NCBI GenBank assembly: GCA_023151315.1
Contig: JAKLJE010000002.1
Location: 1 to 64,000, forward strand
Length of the DNA: 64,000 bases
Source: Bacteroidia bacterium
GTDB lineage: Bacteria; Bacteroidota; Bacteroidia; Palsa-965
Direction of reading: 5' to 3'
Shown here: piece by piece, positions 50,133-61,127 of the stretch
Numbering within the stretch: position 1 is the stretch's first letter
Layout of the letters: every line of letters starts with the position of its first letter
The notes under the pieces: model-generated
Databases searched by the model: none
What the model saw: only the letters and a program-made list of their open reading frames with translations
Told to the model about the DNA's origin: nothing
Translations under genes and position numbers: made by a program

Positions 50133-50600
50133 ATGAGAAAAACCAGAGCAAAAAAACGCCCGCTTCTCCCGGATCCAAAATTCAACGATATCCTGGTAAC
50201 GCGTTTCGTGAACAACCTGATGTATCAGGGCAAAAAAGGTAAGGCTTACGACATTTTCTATGACGCAATGGAAATTGTTCAGAAGCGTACAGAACAAGAC
50301 GGTCTTGAGACCTGGAAAAAAGCACTTTCTAACGTTACTCCTAACGTGGAAGTGCGCAGCCGCCGTGTAGGTGGTGCTACTTTCCAGATTCCTCAGGAAA
50401 TCCGTGCTGAACGTAAAACAGCTCTCGGCATCAAATGGCTGATCAGCTACGCACGCTCACGCAACGAGAAATCAATGGCAGCTAAACTCGCCGGAGAAAT
50501 CATGGCAGCAGCTAAAGAAGAAGGTGCAGCTTTCAAAAAGAAAGAAGATACGCACCGTATGGCTGAAGCTAACAAAGCATACTCACACTTCAGACTGTAA
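50133..50600 (+). CDS. rpsG: 30S ribosomal protein S7
   Basis: 155 residues, typical length. [17 protein letters not shown] at the start and [16 protein letters not shown] in the middle identify it. S7 nucleates assembly of the 16S rRNA 3' major domain. It lies 37 bp after rpsL and 18 bp before fusA. Confidence 0.99.
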   Translation: MRKTRAKKRPLLPDPKFNDILVTRFVNNLMYQGKKGKAYDIFYDAMEIVQKRTEQDGLETWKKALSNVTPNVEVRSRRVGGATFQIPQEIRAERKTALGIKWLISYARSRNEKSMAAKLAGEIMAAAKEEGAAFKKKEDTHRMAEANKAYSHFRL

Positions 50601-50618
50601 TTGTAACGAGGGGAAATC

Positions 50619-52742
50619 ATGAGCGATCTTAAATATACACGTAACATCGGTATCGCGGCTCACATCGACGCCGGCAAAACCACAACCACTGAGCGTATCC
50701 TTTATTACGCAGGTGTGAACCACAAAATCGGTGAAGTACACGACGGTGCTGCTACTATGGACTGGATGGTTCAGGAGCAGGAGCGCGGTATCACGATCAC
50801 TTCAGCTGCAACTACTTGCTTCTGGAACTATCGCGATAACAAGTACAAAATGAATATCATCGACACTCCGGGTCACGTTGACTTTACAGTGGAGGTGAAT
50901 CGCTCATTGCGCGTCCTCGACGGACTCGTATTCCTTTTCTCATCAGTTGATGGTGTAGAGCCTCAGTCAGAAACTAACTGGCGTTTGGCTAACAACTATA
51001 ACGTTACCCGTATCGGGTTCGTAAATAAAATGGACCGCGCAGGTGCTGACTTCCTTAACGTTGTTAAGCAGGTGAAAGAAGTACTTGGCGGTAACCCTTG
51101 CCCGCTTCAGTTGCCAATCGGTGCTGAAGATAATTTCCGCGGTGTTGTTGACCTCGTTAACAACCGTGGTATCGTTTGGAATGAAAGCGATCAGGGTATG
51201 ACATACCAGGTAGTTCCGATTCCGGAAGATATGCTGGATGAAGTGAAAGAGTATCGCGAGAAAATGCTCGAGTCTATCGCCGAATTCGACGATAAGATCA
51301 TGGAGAAATATTTCGAAGATCCTAACTCAATCACTGAAGCGGAAATTTTCGCTGCTCTCCGTAAAGCTTGTGTTGCGAACAAAATCGTTCCAATGCTGTG
51401 CGGTTCTGCATTCAAGAACAAAGGTGTTCAGACCATGCTCGATTACGTGATGGAACTGATGCCTTCTCCGCTTGATAAAGAAAATATCAAAGGAACTAAT
51501 CCTGATACCGACGAAGAAGTTTCTCGTCGTCCTGACGTGAAAGAGCCGTTCGCGGCCCTTGCGTTCAAAATCGCAACTGACCCGTTCGTTGGTCGTCTTG
51601 CTTACTTCCGTGCTTACTCCGGTCGCCTCGAGTCTGGTTCTTACGTTCTGAACACTCGTTCAGGTCAGAAAGAACGTATCTCTCGTATCTTCCAGATGCA
51701 CGCTAACAAACAGAACCAAATCCCGTTCATCGAAGCAGGTGATATCGGTGCTGCTGTTGGATTTAAAGACATTAAAACAGGTGATACTCTTTGCGACGAA
51801 AAAGCACCAATCGTGCTCGAAGCTATGAACTTCCCTGAACCGGTTATCGGTCTTGCTGTTGAGCCTAAAACTCAGGCTGACCTTGATAAACTGGGAGTAG
51901 CTCTTGCGAAACTTGCTGAAGAGGATCCTACATTCCGCGTGAAGTCTGACGAAGAAAGCGGTCAGACAATCATCAGCGGTATGGGTGAGCTTCACCTTGA
52001 AATCATCGTTGACCGTCTGCGTCGCGAATTCAAAGTGGAAGTAAATCAGGGTGCTCCGCAGGTTAACTTCAAAGAAGCTATCAACGGTACTGTTGAGCAC
52101 CGCGAAGTATATAAGAAGCAGACTGGTGGTCGCGGTAAATTCGCTGATATCAAGTTTACAGTTGGACCGGTTGACGAAAACTTCGTTCCGGATGCTAAGA
52201 ACGGCGGTCTCCAGTTCGTAAACGAAATCACAGGTGGTAACATCCCGCGCGAATTCATCCCGGCAATCGAAAAAGGATTCAAGTCTTCAATGACTAACGG
52301 TGTACTCGCTGGTTACCCGATCCAGACAATGAAAGTTGTAGTTACCGATGGTTCTTATCACGACGTTGACTCTGACGCATTGTCATTCGAAATCTGCGCT
52401 AAGACTGCATTCCGTGAAGCGCTTCCGAAAGCAAAACCTGTACTTCTTGAGCCAATCATGAAAGTAGAAGTTCTTACTCCGGAACAAAACATGGGTGATG
52501 TGGTTGGTGACTTGAACAAACGTCGCGGTCAGATCGAAGGTATGGACAGCCGTGCAGGTGTTCAGGTAGTAAAAGCTAAAGTTCCGCTGTCTGAAATGTT
52601 CGGATACGTAACACAGCTTCGTACCATCACTTCAGGTCGTGCTTCTTCTACAATGGAATTCTCTCATTACGCTGATGCTCCTAAGAACATCGCTGATGAA
52701 GTGATTGCAAAAGCAAACGGCAAAAAAGCTGAAAAAGTTTAA
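50619..52742 (+). CDS. fusA: Elongation factor G
   Basis: 707 residues. GTPase motifs [25 protein letters not shown] and NKMDRAGAD, followed by EF-G domains II-V ([29 protein letters not shown]). It catalyses translocation of tRNAs and mRNA on the ribosome. GAGGGG lies 6 bp before the ATG, an unusual Shine-Dalgarno-like sequence for this phylum. The next gene is rpsJ; no tuf is present. Confidence 0.99.
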   Translation: MSDLKYTRNIGIAAHIDAGKTTTTERILYYAGVNHKIGEVHDGAATMDWMVQEQERGITITSAATTCFWNYRDNKYKMNIIDTPGHVDFTVEVNRSLRVLDGLVFLFSSVDGVEPQSETNWRLANNYNVTRIGFVNKMDRAGADFLNVVKQVKEVLGGNPCPLQLPIGAEDNFRGVVDLVNNRGIVWNESDQGMTYQVVPIPEDMLDEVKEYREKMLESIAEFDDKIMEKYFEDPNSITEAEIFAALRKACVANKIVPMLCGSAFKNKGVQTMLDYVMELMPSPLDKENIKGTNPDTDEEVSRRPDVKEPFAALAFKIATDPFVGRLAYFRAYSGRLESGSYVLNTRSGQKERISRIFQMHANKQNQIPFIEAGDIGAAVGFKDIKTGDTLCDEKAPIVLEAMNFPEPVIGLAVEPKTQADLDKLGVALAKLAEEDPTFRVKSDEESGQTIISGMGELHLEIIVDRLRREFKVEVNQGAPQVNFKEAINGTVEHREVYKKQTGGRGKFADIKFTVGPVDENFVPDAKNGGLQFVNEITGGNIPREFIPAIEKGFKSSMTNGVLAGYPIQTMKVVVTDGSYHDVDSDALSFEICAKTAFREALPKAKPVLLEPIMKVEVLTPEQNMGDVVGDLNKRRGQIEGMDSRAGVQVVKAKVPLSEMFGYVTQLRTITSGRASSTMEFSHYADAPKNIADEVIAKANGKKAEKV

Positions 52743-52760
52743 TACAACAACGTTCTTTAT

Positions 52761-53069
52761 ATGAGCCAGAAAATCAGAATCAAATTGAAGTCTTACGATT
52801 ACAATCTCGTTGACAAGTCAGCTGAGAAAATCGTAAAAACAGTGAAGAGCACAGGTGCGGTTGTTAGCGGACCTATTCCACTGCCAACACACAAGCGTAT
52901 TTTCACAGTGCTTCGTTCGCCGCACGTTAACAAGAAGGCGCGCGAGCAGTTCCAGCTGTGCAGCTACAAGCGTTTGCTTGATATCTACAGCTCGACTTCA
53001 AAAACAGTTGACGCCCTCATGAAGCTTGAGCTTCCTAGCGGTGTGGAAGTTGAAATCAAAGTTCCTTAA
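52761..53069 (+). CDS. rpsJ: 30S ribosomal protein S10
   Basis: 102 residues. [19 protein letters not shown] and [20 protein letters not shown] are typical. S10 is also NusE in antitermination complexes. It begins 18 bp after fusA, so there is no separate S10 leader like that regulated by L4 in E. coli; the str and S10 operons are fused here. Confidence 0.99.
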   Translation: MSQKIRIKLKSYDYNLVDKSAEKIVKTVKSTGAVVSGPIPLPTHKRIFTVLRSPHVNKKAREQFQLCSYKRLLDIYSSTSKTVDALMKLELPSGVEVEIKVP

Positions 53070-53115
53070 TCGGTTCTGAAATTCATTAATCGTAATCAAT
53101 CAATAACAAATAACA

Positions 53116-53733
53116 ATGTCAGGCCTAATTGGTAAAAAAGTCGGAATGACCAGCTTCTTCGGTGCCAATGGTAAATATGTACCATGCACAATTATCGAAG
53201 TGGGTCCTTGCGTAGTTACGCAAGTAAAAACCAAAGAGACAGACGGCTACGAAGCACTCCAGCTTGGATTTGATGAAAAGAAGGAGAAGCACACATCGGA
53301 AGCAATGAAGGGTCACTTTGCTAAGTCAAAGACTACACCTAAACGTAAACTCGTTGAATTCAGAACTTTCGAAGAAGCGAAAAATGTAGGTGATGTCATC
53401 ACAGTTGAGTTGTTTAACGAAGGCGATATCGTCGACGTTAGCGGCATCACTAAAGGAAAAGGTTTCCAGGGTGTAATGAAACGTCACGGATTCGGTGGTG
53501 TAGGTGGATCTACACACGGTCAGCACGATCGTTTGCGCGCTCCTGGTTCTTTGGGTAACTCATCTAACGCTGCTCGTGTATTCAAAGGAATGCGCATGGG
53601 CGGACGTACAGGTGGCAACACAAAGAAAAGCATCAACCTGCAGGTAGTTAAAGTGCTTGCTGATAAAAACCTTCTCGTTGTAAAAGGTTCAATCGCAGGT
53701 GCAAAAGGTTCTTACGTAACTATCACGAAATAA
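53116..53733 (+). CDS. rplC: 50S ribosomal protein L3
   Basis: 205 residues. [15 protein letters not shown] at the start, [16 protein letters not shown], and the loop [18 protein letters not shown] reaching the peptidyl transferase centre. One of the two assembly-initiating proteins of the 50S subunit. Confidence 0.99.
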   Translation: MSGLIGKKVGMTSFFGANGKYVPCTIIEVGPCVVTQVKTKETDGYEALQLGFDEKKEKHTSEAMKGHFAKSKTTPKRKLVEFRTFEEAKNVGDVITVELFNEGDIVDVSGITKGKGFQGVMKRHGFGGVGGSTHGQHDRLRAPGSLGNSSNAARVFKGMRMGGRTGGNTKKSINLQVVKVLADKNLLVVKGSIAGAKGSYVTITK

Positions 53734-53734
53734 C

Positions 53735-54364
53735 ATGGAACTCGCAGTATATAACTCAGACGGAAAAGCAACATCGAAGAAGGTGAAGCTGAGTGATTCA
53801 GTGTTCTCTATCGAACCTAACGATCACGCTATTTACCTTGATGTGAAACAGTATCTCGCTGCGCAGCGCCAGGGTACTCATAAATCAAAAGAGCGTGCTG
53901 AAATTGCACGTACAACCAAAAAACTGAAGCGCCAGAAGGGAACCGGCGGAGCTCGTGCAGGTAGCATGAAATCTCCTTTGTTCCGCGGTGGTGGACGTGT
54001 ATTTGGCCCTCAGCCACGCGATTACTCTATCGCGGTGAACAAGAAAGTAAAAGCGCTTGCACGTAAGTCTGCGCTCAGCTATAAAGCGAAAGAAAACAGC
54101 ATCATCGTTCTTGAAGACCTCAATTTCGATGCGCCTAAAACTTCACGTTACGCTGAAATGCTTTCTAACCTGAAAGTAAACGATAAGAAAACTTTGCTGG
54201 TTGTAGCTGATCACAACGCAAACGTTTACCTCTCGTCTCGTAACATTCCTGCTGCAAAAGTGGTTACTGCTTCTGAATTGAATACTTATGATATTCTGAA
54301 CGCAAACAACCTCATCCTTGCAGAAGGTTCAGTTTCGAAAATCGAAAACCTGCTTAACAACTAA
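53735..54364 (+). CDS. rplD: 50S ribosomal protein L4
   Basis: 209 residues. [27 protein letters not shown] (the extended loop lining the exit tunnel) is represented by [12 protein letters not shown] and [10 protein letters not shown]. It starts one base after the rplC stop. L4 and L22 form the tunnel constriction where macrolides bind. Confidence 0.99.
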   Translation: MELAVYNSDGKATSKKVKLSDSVFSIEPNDHAIYLDVKQYLAAQRQGTHKSKERAEIARTTKKLKRQKGTGGARAGSMKSPLFRGGGRVFGPQPRDYSIAVNKKVKALARKSALSYKAKENSIIVLEDLNFDAPKTSRYAEMLSNLKVNDKKTLLVVADHNANVYLSSRNIPAAKVVTASELNTYDILNANNLILAEGSVSKIENLLNN

Positions 54365-54369
54365 GAGCC

Positions 54370-54660
54370 ATGAACGTACTTATCAAGCCGATCATCACTG
54401 AGAAAATGACCCAGGGCGCTGAAAAGCTGAACCGTTATGGTTTCGTTGTTGACAAGCGCGCGAATAAACTCCAGATCAAATCTGCAGTTGAGAAAATGTA
54501 TGGTGTTACCGTGAAAGACGTTAACACAATGAATAATGCCGGTAAATGGCGCCTCCGTTATACTCGTCAGGGTATGCAGGTTGGTGTTGCAAACCGTTAC
54601 AAAAAAGCTGTAGTGACGCTCAAATCAGGTGACACTATTGACTTCTACAGCAATCTCTGA
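54370..54660 (+). CDS. rplW: 50S ribosomal protein L23
   Basis: 96 residues. IKPIITEKMTQ at the start, VDKRANKLQIKSAVEKMYGV in the middle. L23 is the docking site for trigger factor and SRP at the tunnel exit. It follows rplD by 5 bp. Confidence 0.98.
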   Translation: MNVLIKPIITEKMTQGAEKLNRYGFVVDKRANKLQIKSAVEKMYGVTVKDVNTMNNAGKWRLRYTRQGMQVGVANRYKKAVVTLKSGDTIDFYSNL

Positions 54661-54683
54661 TAACTAAAGACCTATAGAGAGCT

Positions 54684-55508
54684 ATGGCACTTAAAAAAAT
54701 GCGTCCGTTAACACCTGCAATGCGTCATCGTATTGTGGTGACTGCCGAGGACATCACAACTGCAACTCCGGAGAAGAGCTTGCTCGCACCAGCAAAAAAG
54801 ACTGGTGGACGTAACAACTCCGGTAAAATGACTATGCGCTATATCGGTGGTGGTCATAAGCAGATGTATCGTATTGTCGATTTCAAACGCGACAAGTTCG
54901 ATATCCCTGCAACTGTAACTACTATCGAGTACGATCCGAACCGTACAGCACGCATCGCGTTGCTCGTTTACGCTGACGGAGAGAAAAGATACATCATCGC
55001 TCCTGCCGGACTGAAAGTAGGGCAGAAGGTGATGTCTGGTAAGAAAGCAACTCCTGAAGTAGGAAATGCTCTTTACCTCGCTGATGTACCACTGGGTACT
55101 ATCATCCACAACATCGAGTTGCGTCCCGGTCAGGGAGCTAAGATGGCGCGCAGTGCCGGTTCTTATGCTCAGCTGAGCGCACGTGAAGGAAAATACGCTG
55201 TACTGCGTTTGCCTTCTGGCGAAACCCGCATGATTCTTACTACCTGCATCGCTACGATCGGTTCTGTATCCAACCCGGATCACAACCTTTCTTCTGATGG
55301 TAAAGCAGGTCGTAACCGCTGGCTCGGTCGCCGTCCTCGTACACGTCCGGTAGCAATGAACCCTGTCGATCACCCAATGGGTGGTGGTGAAGGTCGTGCT
55401 TCAGGTGGTCACCCACGCTCACGCAAGGGGACCAAGTCTAAAGGACTCAAGACCCGCTTCAAAGCAAAGGCTTCGAACAAGTACATCATCGAACGCCGTA
55501 AGAAATAA
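54684..55508 (+). CDS. rplB: 50S ribosomal protein L2
   Basis: 274 residues. [19 protein letters not shown] and the functionally important [20 protein letters not shown] with the conserved His near the peptidyl transferase centre. Required for subunit association and peptidyl transfer. Confidence 0.99.
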   Translation: MALKKMRPLTPAMRHRIVVTAEDITTATPEKSLLAPAKKTGGRNNSGKMTMRYIGGGHKQMYRIVDFKRDKFDIPATVTTIEYDPNRTARIALLVYADGEKRYIIAPAGLKVGQKVMSGKKATPEVGNALYLADVPLGTIIHNIELRPGQGAKMARSAGSYAQLSAREGKYAVLRLPSGETRMILTTCIATIGSVSNPDHNLSSDGKAGRNRWLGRRPRTRPVAMNPVDHPMGGGEGRASGGHPRSRKGTKSKGLKTRFKAKASNKYIIERRKK

Positions 55509-55533
55509 TTATTCAAGCCGATAACAGAACATA

Positions 55534-55812
55534 ATGGCACGTTCATTAAAAAAGGGACCTTTCGTAGATCCCAAACTCGATAAGAAAGTTACAGCTATGA
55601 ATAGCTCCAGCAAGAAGGTGGCGATCAAAACCTGGTCACGCCGTTCTATGATCTCTCCGGAGTTCGTTGGACATACTTTTGCTGTACACAACGGGAATAA
55701 ATTCATCCCGGTTTACGTAACTGAAAACATGGTGGGTCACCGTCTTGGTGAATTCGCTCCGACACGTACTTTCCGCGGCCACGCTGGCAACAAGGATAAG
55801 GCATCAAAATAA
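55534..55812 (+). CDS. rpsS: 30S ribosomal protein S19
   Basis: 92 residues. [34 protein letters not shown] and [16 protein letters not shown] are diagnostic. It sits in the 30S head with S13. Confidence 0.99.
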   Translation: MARSLKKGPFVDPKLDKKVTAMNSSSKKVAIKTWSRRSMISPEFVGHTFAVHNGNKFIPVYVTENMVGHRLGEFAPTRTFRGHAGNKDKASK

Positions 55813-55839
55813 TTGCTAACCTGAAAAAGTAACACAGAG

Positions 55840-56238
55840 ATGGCACGCAGAAAAGAACTCGCAGCTAATGAGCGTAAGGAAGCAATGAAGACAACTTACA
55901 TTGCAAAACTCCGTAACGTTCCGACATCACCGCGCAAAATGCGCCTGGTAGCAGATATCGTTCGTGGTAAGGAAGTATTCAAAGCTTTGAATATCCTCCG
56001 TTTCACAAACAAAGATGCAGCAGGCAGCCTTGAGAAATTGCTCCGTTCAGCAATTGCTAACTACGAAAAGAAATCAGGAAATGTGGCTCAGGCAGATAAC
56101 CTTTACATCAAGTCTTTGACTGTTGATGGAGCTACACAACTCAAGCGTATTTCAGCTGCTCCGCAGGGTCGCGCACACCGCATCCGCAAGCGCTCGAATC
56201 ACGTAACAATGGTTCTCGGAGAAATCACTAACGCTTAA
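55840..56238 (+). CDS. rplV: 50S ribosomal protein L22
   Basis: 132 residues. [20 protein letters not shown] and [22 protein letters not shown], the latter the hairpin that lines the exit tunnel. About 20 residues longer at the N-terminus than the E. coli protein ([19 protein letters not shown]). Confidence 0.98.
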   Translation: MARRKELAANERKEAMKTTYIAKLRNVPTSPRKMRLVADIVRGKEVFKALNILRFTNKDAAGSLEKLLRSAIANYEKKSGNVAQADNLYIKSLTVDGATQLKRISAAPQGRAHRIRKRSNHVTMVLGEITNA

Positions 56239-56261
56239 TCAGATCACAACTAAGAAATAAA

Positions 56262-57032
56262 ATGGGACAAAAAGCAAATCCAATCGGGCAGCGTCTTGGT
56301 ATCATCCGCGGATGGGAATCAAACTGGTTTGGCGGACGTAACTACTCTGACAAACTCGTTGAGGACGAAAAGATCCGTAACTACCTGAAAGCACGTCTTG
56401 CTAAAGGAAGTATTTCTAAGATCGTGATTGAGCGTACTATGAAGCTTATCACCGTTACTATCCACACTGCGCGTCCGGGCATTATCATCGGAAAAGGCGG
56501 TAAGGAAGTTGATAAGCTGAAAGAAGAGATCAAGAAGCTGACTAAGAAAGAAGTTCAGATCAACATTTTCGAGATCAAACGTCCTGAGTTGGACGCTCGT
56601 CTGGTTGCTGACTCTATCGCACGTCAGATCGAAGGACGTATTTCTTTCCGCCGCGCTATCAAAATGGCGATCGCATCTACAATGCGTATGGGCGCTGAAG
56701 GAATCAAAGTAAAATGTTCAGGACGTTTGGCTGGTGCGGAAATCGCGCGCGTGGAAGGCTACATGGAAGGCCGTGTTCCACTGCACACACTCCGTGCTGA
56801 TATCGATTACGCTTTGGCTGAAGCTCACACTTCATTCGGTCGTATCGGTGTGAAAGTTTGGATCTGCAAAGGCGAACTTTACGGCAAACGCGATCTTTCT
56901 CCAAATGCTCAGAGCGCACAGCGCGAAAAGAAATCCCAGAACAATCAGGGTGGAGGAGAACGTGGCCGTGGCGGAAATCGCCCGCGTCGCAACAACAACA
57001 ATCGTAAAGACCAAAAAGAGTCTGGGAACTGA
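56262..57032 (+). CDS. rpsC: 30S ribosomal protein S3
   Basis: 256 residues. [21 protein letters not shown] domain with [15 protein letters not shown], and the C-terminal domain through YGKRDLS. It ends with a ~36-residue Asn/Arg/Gly-rich tail ([18 protein letters not shown]), longer than in E. coli (233 residues). S3 lines the mRNA entry tunnel and takes part in unwinding. Confidence 0.98.
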   Translation: MGQKANPIGQRLGIIRGWESNWFGGRNYSDKLVEDEKIRNYLKARLAKGSISKIVIERTMKLITVTIHTARPGIIIGKGGKEVDKLKEEIKKLTKKEVQINIFEIKRPELDARLVADSIARQIEGRISFRRAIKMAIASTMRMGAEGIKVKCSGRLAGAEIARVEGYMEGRVPLHTLRADIDYALAEAHTSFGRIGVKVWICKGELYGKRDLSPNAQSAQREKKSQNNQGGGERGRGGNRPRRNNNNRKDQKESGN

Positions 57033-57069
57033 TCAATTCATTAGCTAATTGCTATAACAACTCAAGATA

Positions 57070-57498
57070 ATGTTACAGCCGAAAAGAACGAAACACAGAA
57101 AGACGCACAAGATGAAAATCCGTGGTAAAGCAACCCGCGGGCACACCATCGCATTTGGCTCTTTCGCAATTAAAGCTCAGGAAGAATGCTGGCTTACTGC
57201 AAAGCAGATTGAAGCAGCACGTGTGGCAATGACCCGCTACCTCAAGCGTGAGGGACAGGTTTGGATCCGCGTGTTCCCTGATAAACCGATCACTCGTAAG
57301 CCTGCAGAGGTTCGTATGGGTAAGGGTAAAGGTGCTCCGGAATTCTGGGTAGCAGTAGTAAAACAGGGTGCTATCGTTTTCGAAGCAGACGGAATTCCTG
57401 TTGAAGTTGCTCGCGAAGCATTGCGCCTCGGAGCTCAGAAACTGCCGGTACCAATGAAGTTTATCGTACGTCACGATTACGCACCGGATAACGCTTAA
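57070..57498 (+). CDS. rplP: 50S ribosomal protein L16
   Basis: 142 residues. [39 protein letters not shown] are characteristic. It places the A-site tRNA and is needed for 50S maturation. Confidence 0.99.
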   Translation: MLQPKRTKHRKTHKMKIRGKATRGHTIAFGSFAIKAQEECWLTAKQIEAARVAMTRYLKREGQVWIRVFPDKPITRKPAEVRMGKGKGAPEFWVAVVKQGAIVFEADGIPVEVAREALRLGAQKLPVPMKFIVRHDYAPDNA

Positions 57499-57523
57499 TC
57501 TTAATCAGGAAAAACATCTAGCG

Positions 57524-57721
57524 ATGAAACAGAACGAAATCGCCAAACTCACGGATACAGAACTTACAGAGCTTCTCGCTTCTGAAAGATCGTCACTGGA
57601 AAAACAGGTACTTAATCATGCAGTTTCTCCTGCTGAGAATCCACTGAAAATCCGGTCGACCCGCCGCACTATTGCACGTATCCTTACCGAAATGGGAAGC
57701 CGCAAGCGCAGATCAGCTTAA
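57524..57721 (+). CDS. rpmC: 50S ribosomal protein L29
   Basis: 65 residues. Two-helix protein with KLTDTELTELLASERSSLEKQ and ENPLKIRSTRRTIARILTEM. It neighbours L23 at the tunnel exit. Confidence 0.97.
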   Translation: MKQNEIAKLTDTELTELLASERSSLEKQVLNHAVSPAENPLKIRSTRRTIARILTEMGSRKRRSA

Positions 57722-57749
57722 CCGGTCCCGTCAATAAGAAAGAAAAAAA

Positions 57750-58016
57750 ATGGAACAGACAATCGAACGCACAAACCGTAAGGAAAAAACGGGAGTTGTT
57801 ATCAGCAATAAGATGAACAAATCTATTGTTGTTGCAGTAGAGCGTAAAGTAAAGCACCCGAAGTACGGGAAGTTCGTGAAAAAGACTTCGACATTCATGG
57901 CTCATGATGAGAAGAATGAATCGAACATCGGCGACACAGTTCGCATTATGGAAACCCGCCCGCTGAGCAAAAGCAAATGCTGGCGCCTGGTTGAAGTTGT
58001 AGAACGCGCGAAATAA
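57750..58016 (+). CDS. rpsQ: 30S ribosomal protein S17
   Basis: 88 residues. [39 protein letters not shown] and [20 protein letters not shown] are diagnostic. Primary 16S rRNA binder of the 5' domain. Confidence 0.98.
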   Translation: MEQTIERTNRKEKTGVVISNKMNKSIVVAVERKVKHPKYGKFVKKTSTFMAHDEKNESNIGDTVRIMETRPLSKSKCWRLVEVVERAK

Positions 58017-58047
58017 ACTGAGTAAGAACTGTTAAGTACGAATAACA

Positions 58048-58416
58048 ATGATCCAACAGGAATCAAGGCTCAACGTAGCCGATAACAGCGGAGCAAAAGA
58101 GGTACTCTGCATCCGTGTACTCGGTGGTACAAAGAAGCGTTATGCTTCTATCGGAGATAAAATCGTTGTCTCTGTAAAGAACGCATTGCCTTCAGGTAAC
58201 ATCAAGAAGGGGACTGTATCAAAAGCGGTAGTGGTTCGCACCCGTAAAGAAATCCGTCGCCCTGATGGTTCTTACATCCGTTTCGACGATAACGCGTGTG
58301 TGCTTCTGAATGCACAGGACGAATTGCGTGGTACACGTATTTTCGGACCGGTTGCACGTGAACTCCGCGATACGAACTACACAAAAATTATTTCACTTGC
58401 ACCTGAGGTGCTTTAA
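58048..58416 (+). CDS. rplN: 50S ribosomal protein L14
   Basis: 122 residues. [37 protein letters not shown] and [10 protein letters not shown] are highly conserved. It forms part of an inter-subunit bridge and the RsfS binding site. Confidence 0.99.
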   Translation: MIQQESRLNVADNSGAKEVLCIRVLGGTKKRYASIGDKIVVSVKNALPSGNIKKGTVSKAVVVRTRKEIRRPDGSYIRFDDNACVLLNAQDELRGTRIFGPVARELRDTNYTKIISLAPEVL

Positions 58417-58428
58417 TTGATAAGCCAA

Positions 58429-58752
58429 ATGGCAAAGTTGAAAATCAAGAAAGGAGATACTGTTGTTGTGATCGCCGGCGAACACAAAAGCCGCGACACC
58501 CAGTACAAAGTGCTTTCGGTTAACAGAACCGCTAACCGTGTTTCCCTCGAAGGAATCACAGTGAAGAAGCACAGCCGCCCTACATCAAAGCATCCTCAGG
58601 GCGGAATCATTGACGTTCCTGCTTTTATCCACATCTCTAACGTGATGCTGGTTGACGGTGCCGGAAAACCAACTCGTGTTGGGCGTCAGCGTAACGAAAA
58701 ATCAGGAAAACTCGAGAGAGTTTCTGCTAAATCTAAGGAGGTAATCAAGTAA
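58429..58752 (+). CDS. rplX: 50S ribosomal protein L24
   Basis: 107 residues from the ATG at 58429 ([20 protein letters not shown], a KOW motif). The frame opens with a TTG at 58417, directly after the rplN stop, but the ATG gives the usual N-terminus. Assembly initiator protein. The stop overlaps the rplE start by one base. Confidence 0.97.
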   Translation: MAKLKIKKGDTVVVIAGEHKSRDTQYKVLSVNRTANRVSLEGITVKKHSRPTSKHPQGGIIDVPAFIHISNVMLVDGAGKPTRVGRQRNEKSGKLERVSAKSKEVIK

Positions 58753-59318
58753 TGGCTGAAACAAAATATACTCCGCGTCTGAAGAAAGCGTACCGCGACT
58801 CTGTAGTTCCGGCGCTTCAGAAAAAATTTAACTACTCAAGCCCAATGCAGGTTCCTAAGCTGGAGAAAATCTGCTTGAACCAAGGTATCGGCGACGCCGT
58901 TTCTGATAAGAAAATGGTGGAAGGTGCAGTTAAAGAAATGTCTACTATCACGGGCCAGAAAGCTAACGCTACCATCTCCCGTAAAGATATCTCCAACTTC
59001 AAACTCCGTAAAGGTGTTCCGATCGGTGTTAAAGTAACCCTCCGTGGCGACAAAATGTATGAATTCCTGGATCGTCTGGTTTCTGCTGCATTGCCGCGAA
59101 TCCGCGATTTCCGTGGAATTAACGACCGTGGGTTCGATGGAAAAGGGAATTATACGCTTGGAATCACCGAGCAAATCATCTTCCCGGAGATTGATATCGA
59201 CAAAGTGTCAAAAATCATGGGTATGGACATCACTTTCGTAACATCTGCCGACACCGACGAGGAAGCTCGCGCACTTCTTACAGAATTTGGTTTACCGTTC
59301 CGTAGTAACAAAAAATAA
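58752..59318 (+). CDS. rplE: 50S ribosomal protein L5
   Basis: 188 residues. [40 protein letters not shown] and [20 protein letters not shown] are family hallmarks. Part of the 5S rRNA complex. Confidence 0.99.
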   Translation: MAETKYTPRLKKAYRDSVVPALQKKFNYSSPMQVPKLEKICLNQGIGDAVSDKKMVEGAVKEMSTITGQKANATISRKDISNFKLRKGVPIGVKVTLRGDKMYEFLDRLVSAALPRIRDFRGINDRGFDGKGNYTLGITEQIIFPEIDIDKVSKIMGMDITFVTSADTDEEARALLTEFGLPFRSNKK

Positions 59319-59319
59319 T

Positions 59320-59327
59320 TATCTTTG
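59320..59327 (+). promoter_or_regulatory. Candidate internal promoter (TATCTTTG) before rpsN
   Basis: Exact TAnnTTTG match in the 29-bp gap between rplE and rpsN. The -33 box is unclear. Confidence 0.4.
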
Positions 59328-59347
59328 CAGCCCTTTAGGGAAAGAAT

Positions 59348-59617
59348 ATGGCTAAAGAATCAATGAAAGCACGTGAAGCTAAGCGCAAAAAACTCATTGC
59401 GCGCTATGCTGAAAAACGTGCACAGCTTAAGAAGGAAGGCAAGTGGACAGAACTCGCACTGCTTCCGCGTAACTCATCACCGATCCGTTTGCGCAACCGT
59501 TGCAAACTTACCGGTCGTCCACGCGGATACAACCGTCAGTTCGGACTTTGCCGCAATATGTTCCGCGAAATGGCCCTTCACGGCAAAATCCCGGGAGTAA
59601 CCAAATCAAGCTGGTAA
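59348..59617 (+). CDS. rpsN: 30S ribosomal protein S14
   Basis: 89 residues, the longer zinc-independent type: [20 protein letters not shown] without the four-Cys ribbon of the short form. [19 protein letters not shown] at the start. Assembles late in the 30S head. Confidence 0.99.
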   Translation: MAKESMKAREAKRKKLIARYAEKRAQLKKEGKWTELALLPRNSSPIRLRNRCKLTGRPRGYNRQFGLCRNMFREMALHGKIPGVTKSSW

Positions 59618-59638
59618 TAAACGAAAACAACGTACTAT

Positions 59639-59680
59639 CGCAGATACTGCGTTTGTATAATTATTCCGCGTGCGGAATAA
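59639..59680 (+). repeat. Two adjacent hairpins between rpsN and rpsH
   Basis: CGCAG-ATA-CTGCG at 59639-59651 and TTATTCCGC-GT-GCGGAATAA at 59661-59680 (perfect 9-bp arms; about 8 bp with a 4-nt loop as RNA). They fill the 78-bp gap just before the rpsH ATG (59696). No T run follows, so they are not a terminator. Confidence 0.6.
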
Positions 59681-59695
59681 CATATAAGCAAAACA

Positions 59696-60094
59696 ATGAC
59701 AGATACAATCTCTGATTACCTCACACGAGTGAGGAACGCCATCAAGGCGAATCACCGCGTAGTGGAAGTGCCTGCTTCCCGTATGAAGAAGGAACTCACG
59801 AAGATCCTCTTCGAAAAAGGATATATCCTGAACTATAAGTTCGATGATGCTGCCAATGCGCAGGGCATCATTAAAATCGCTCTCAAATACCATCCTGTAA
59901 CCAAGCAGTCGGCAATCCGCGGACTTGTTCGCGTTTCCAGCCCTGGTTTGCGTAAATACTCCGGTGTTGATCGCATGCCACGCGTGTTGAACGGATTGGG
60001 TATTGCGATTCTTTCTACATCACGCGGCGTGATGACAGATAAAGAAGCGCGTAAAGAAAATGTAGGCGGAGAAGTACTCTGCTACGTGTATTAA
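59696..60094 (+). CDS. rpsH: 30S ribosomal protein S8
   Basis: 132 residues. [39 protein letters not shown] and [18 protein letters not shown] are diagnostic. S8 binds 16S helix 21 and in E. coli represses translation of the spc operon by binding its mRNA. Here two hairpins precede its own gene. Confidence 0.99.
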   Translation: MTDTISDYLTRVRNAIKANHRVVEVPASRMKKELTKILFEKGYILNYKFDDAANAQGIIKIALKYHPVTKQSAIRGLVRVSSPGLRKYSGVDRMPRVLNGLGIAILSTSRGVMTDKEARKENVGGEVLCYVY

Positions 60095-60115
60095 TCAAAT
60101 CGGGGAGGAAAAGAC

Positions 60116-60667
60116 ATGTCACGTATTGGGAAACTTCCGATTACACTGCCTAAAGGAGTTGATGTTTCTGTTAACAAGAACAACATCACAGTAAAAGGAC
60201 CTAAAGGCGAATTGAAAAGAACAATCGATCCTGAAATCACTGTTGCAGTGGATAACGGTGTTGTTACAGTAAGCCGTCCGACAGAGCAGAAGCGTCATAA
60301 AGCACTTCACGGTCTGTATCGTTCATTGCTGAACAACATGGTAAAAGGTGTTTCTGAAGGTTACAAAACCGAACAGGAACTCGTAGGTGTAGGTTACCGT
60401 GCTCAGGCAAAAGGCCAGCAGCTCGAACTTACTCTTGGTTACTCACACAACGTGATTTTTGAACTTCCGTCTGAAATCAAGGTAACGACCACTGCAGAAA
60501 AAGGTCAGAACCCGAAGATCATCATGGAGTGCAGCGACAACGAACTGCTCGGACTCGTTGCAGCAAAAATCCGTTCACTGCGTAAGCCTGAACCTTACAA
60601 AGGAAAAGGTATCAAGTTTGCTGACGAAGTATTGCGTCGCAAAGCAGGTAAAGCAGCTGGTAAATAA
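60116..60667 (+). CDS. rplF: 50S ribosomal protein L6
   Basis: 183 residues. MSRIGKLPITLPKGVDVSVN, the two repeated RRM-like halves, and IRSLRKPEPYKGKGIKFADE near the C-terminus. Sits by the sarcin-ricin loop. Confidence 0.99.
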   Translation: MSRIGKLPITLPKGVDVSVNKNNITVKGPKGELKRTIDPEITVAVDNGVVTVSRPTEQKRHKALHGLYRSLLNNMVKGVSEGYKTEQELVGVGYRAQAKGQQLELTLGYSHNVIFELPSEIKVTTTAEKGQNPKIIMECSDNELLGLVAAKIRSLRKPEPYKGKGIKFADEVLRRKAGKAAGK

Positions 60668-60730
60668 AAATTAATCTGACGATCCACGAAGGACACGCGG
60701 CAAAAACCGGGTGATAAAGACAGAACGAAA

Positions 60731-61087
60731 ATGGCAATTACAAAAATCGAACGCAGAAACAGAATCCGCATGCGCATCAGAAAGCGCGTGTCAGGAACTA
60801 CTGCAGCACCGCGGTTGAGTGTTTTCCGCAGCAACAAAGACATCTATGTGCAAATCATCGATGATACAAAAGGCAATACTCTTGCTGCTGCATCATCACG
60901 TGACAAGGCACTGGCTGGTAAAAAAGTGAATAAGACCGAACAGGCGAAAATGGTTGGTAGCGCTATCGCTGAGAAAGCGAAAGCTGCAGGAATCAATCAG
61001 GTTGTATTCGACCGCGGCGGATATCTGTATCACGGACGTGTGAAAGCTCTTGCTGATGCTGCACGTGAAGCAGGACTTAAATTCTAA
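60731..61087 (+). CDS. rplR: 50S ribosomal protein L18
   Basis: 118 residues. [38 protein letters not shown] and [20 protein letters not shown]. Central 5S rRNA binder. A 63-bp gap before it holds no recognisable signal. Confidence 0.99.
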   Translation: MAITKIERRNRIRMRIRKRVSGTTAAPRLSVFRSNKDIYVQIIDDTKGNTLAAASSRDKALAGKKVNKTEQAKMVGSAIAEKAKAAGINQVVFDRGGYLYHGRVKALADAAREAGLKF

Positions 61088-61127
61088 TTACAGTAAACTC
61101 TGAGAAGAGAAAAGATAAAAAAAGAAA

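Noticed and set aside
54708-55373. 221-codon open frame on the minus strand opposite rplB
   Set aside because: It is a shadow of a strongly conserved ribosomal gene and shows no domain.
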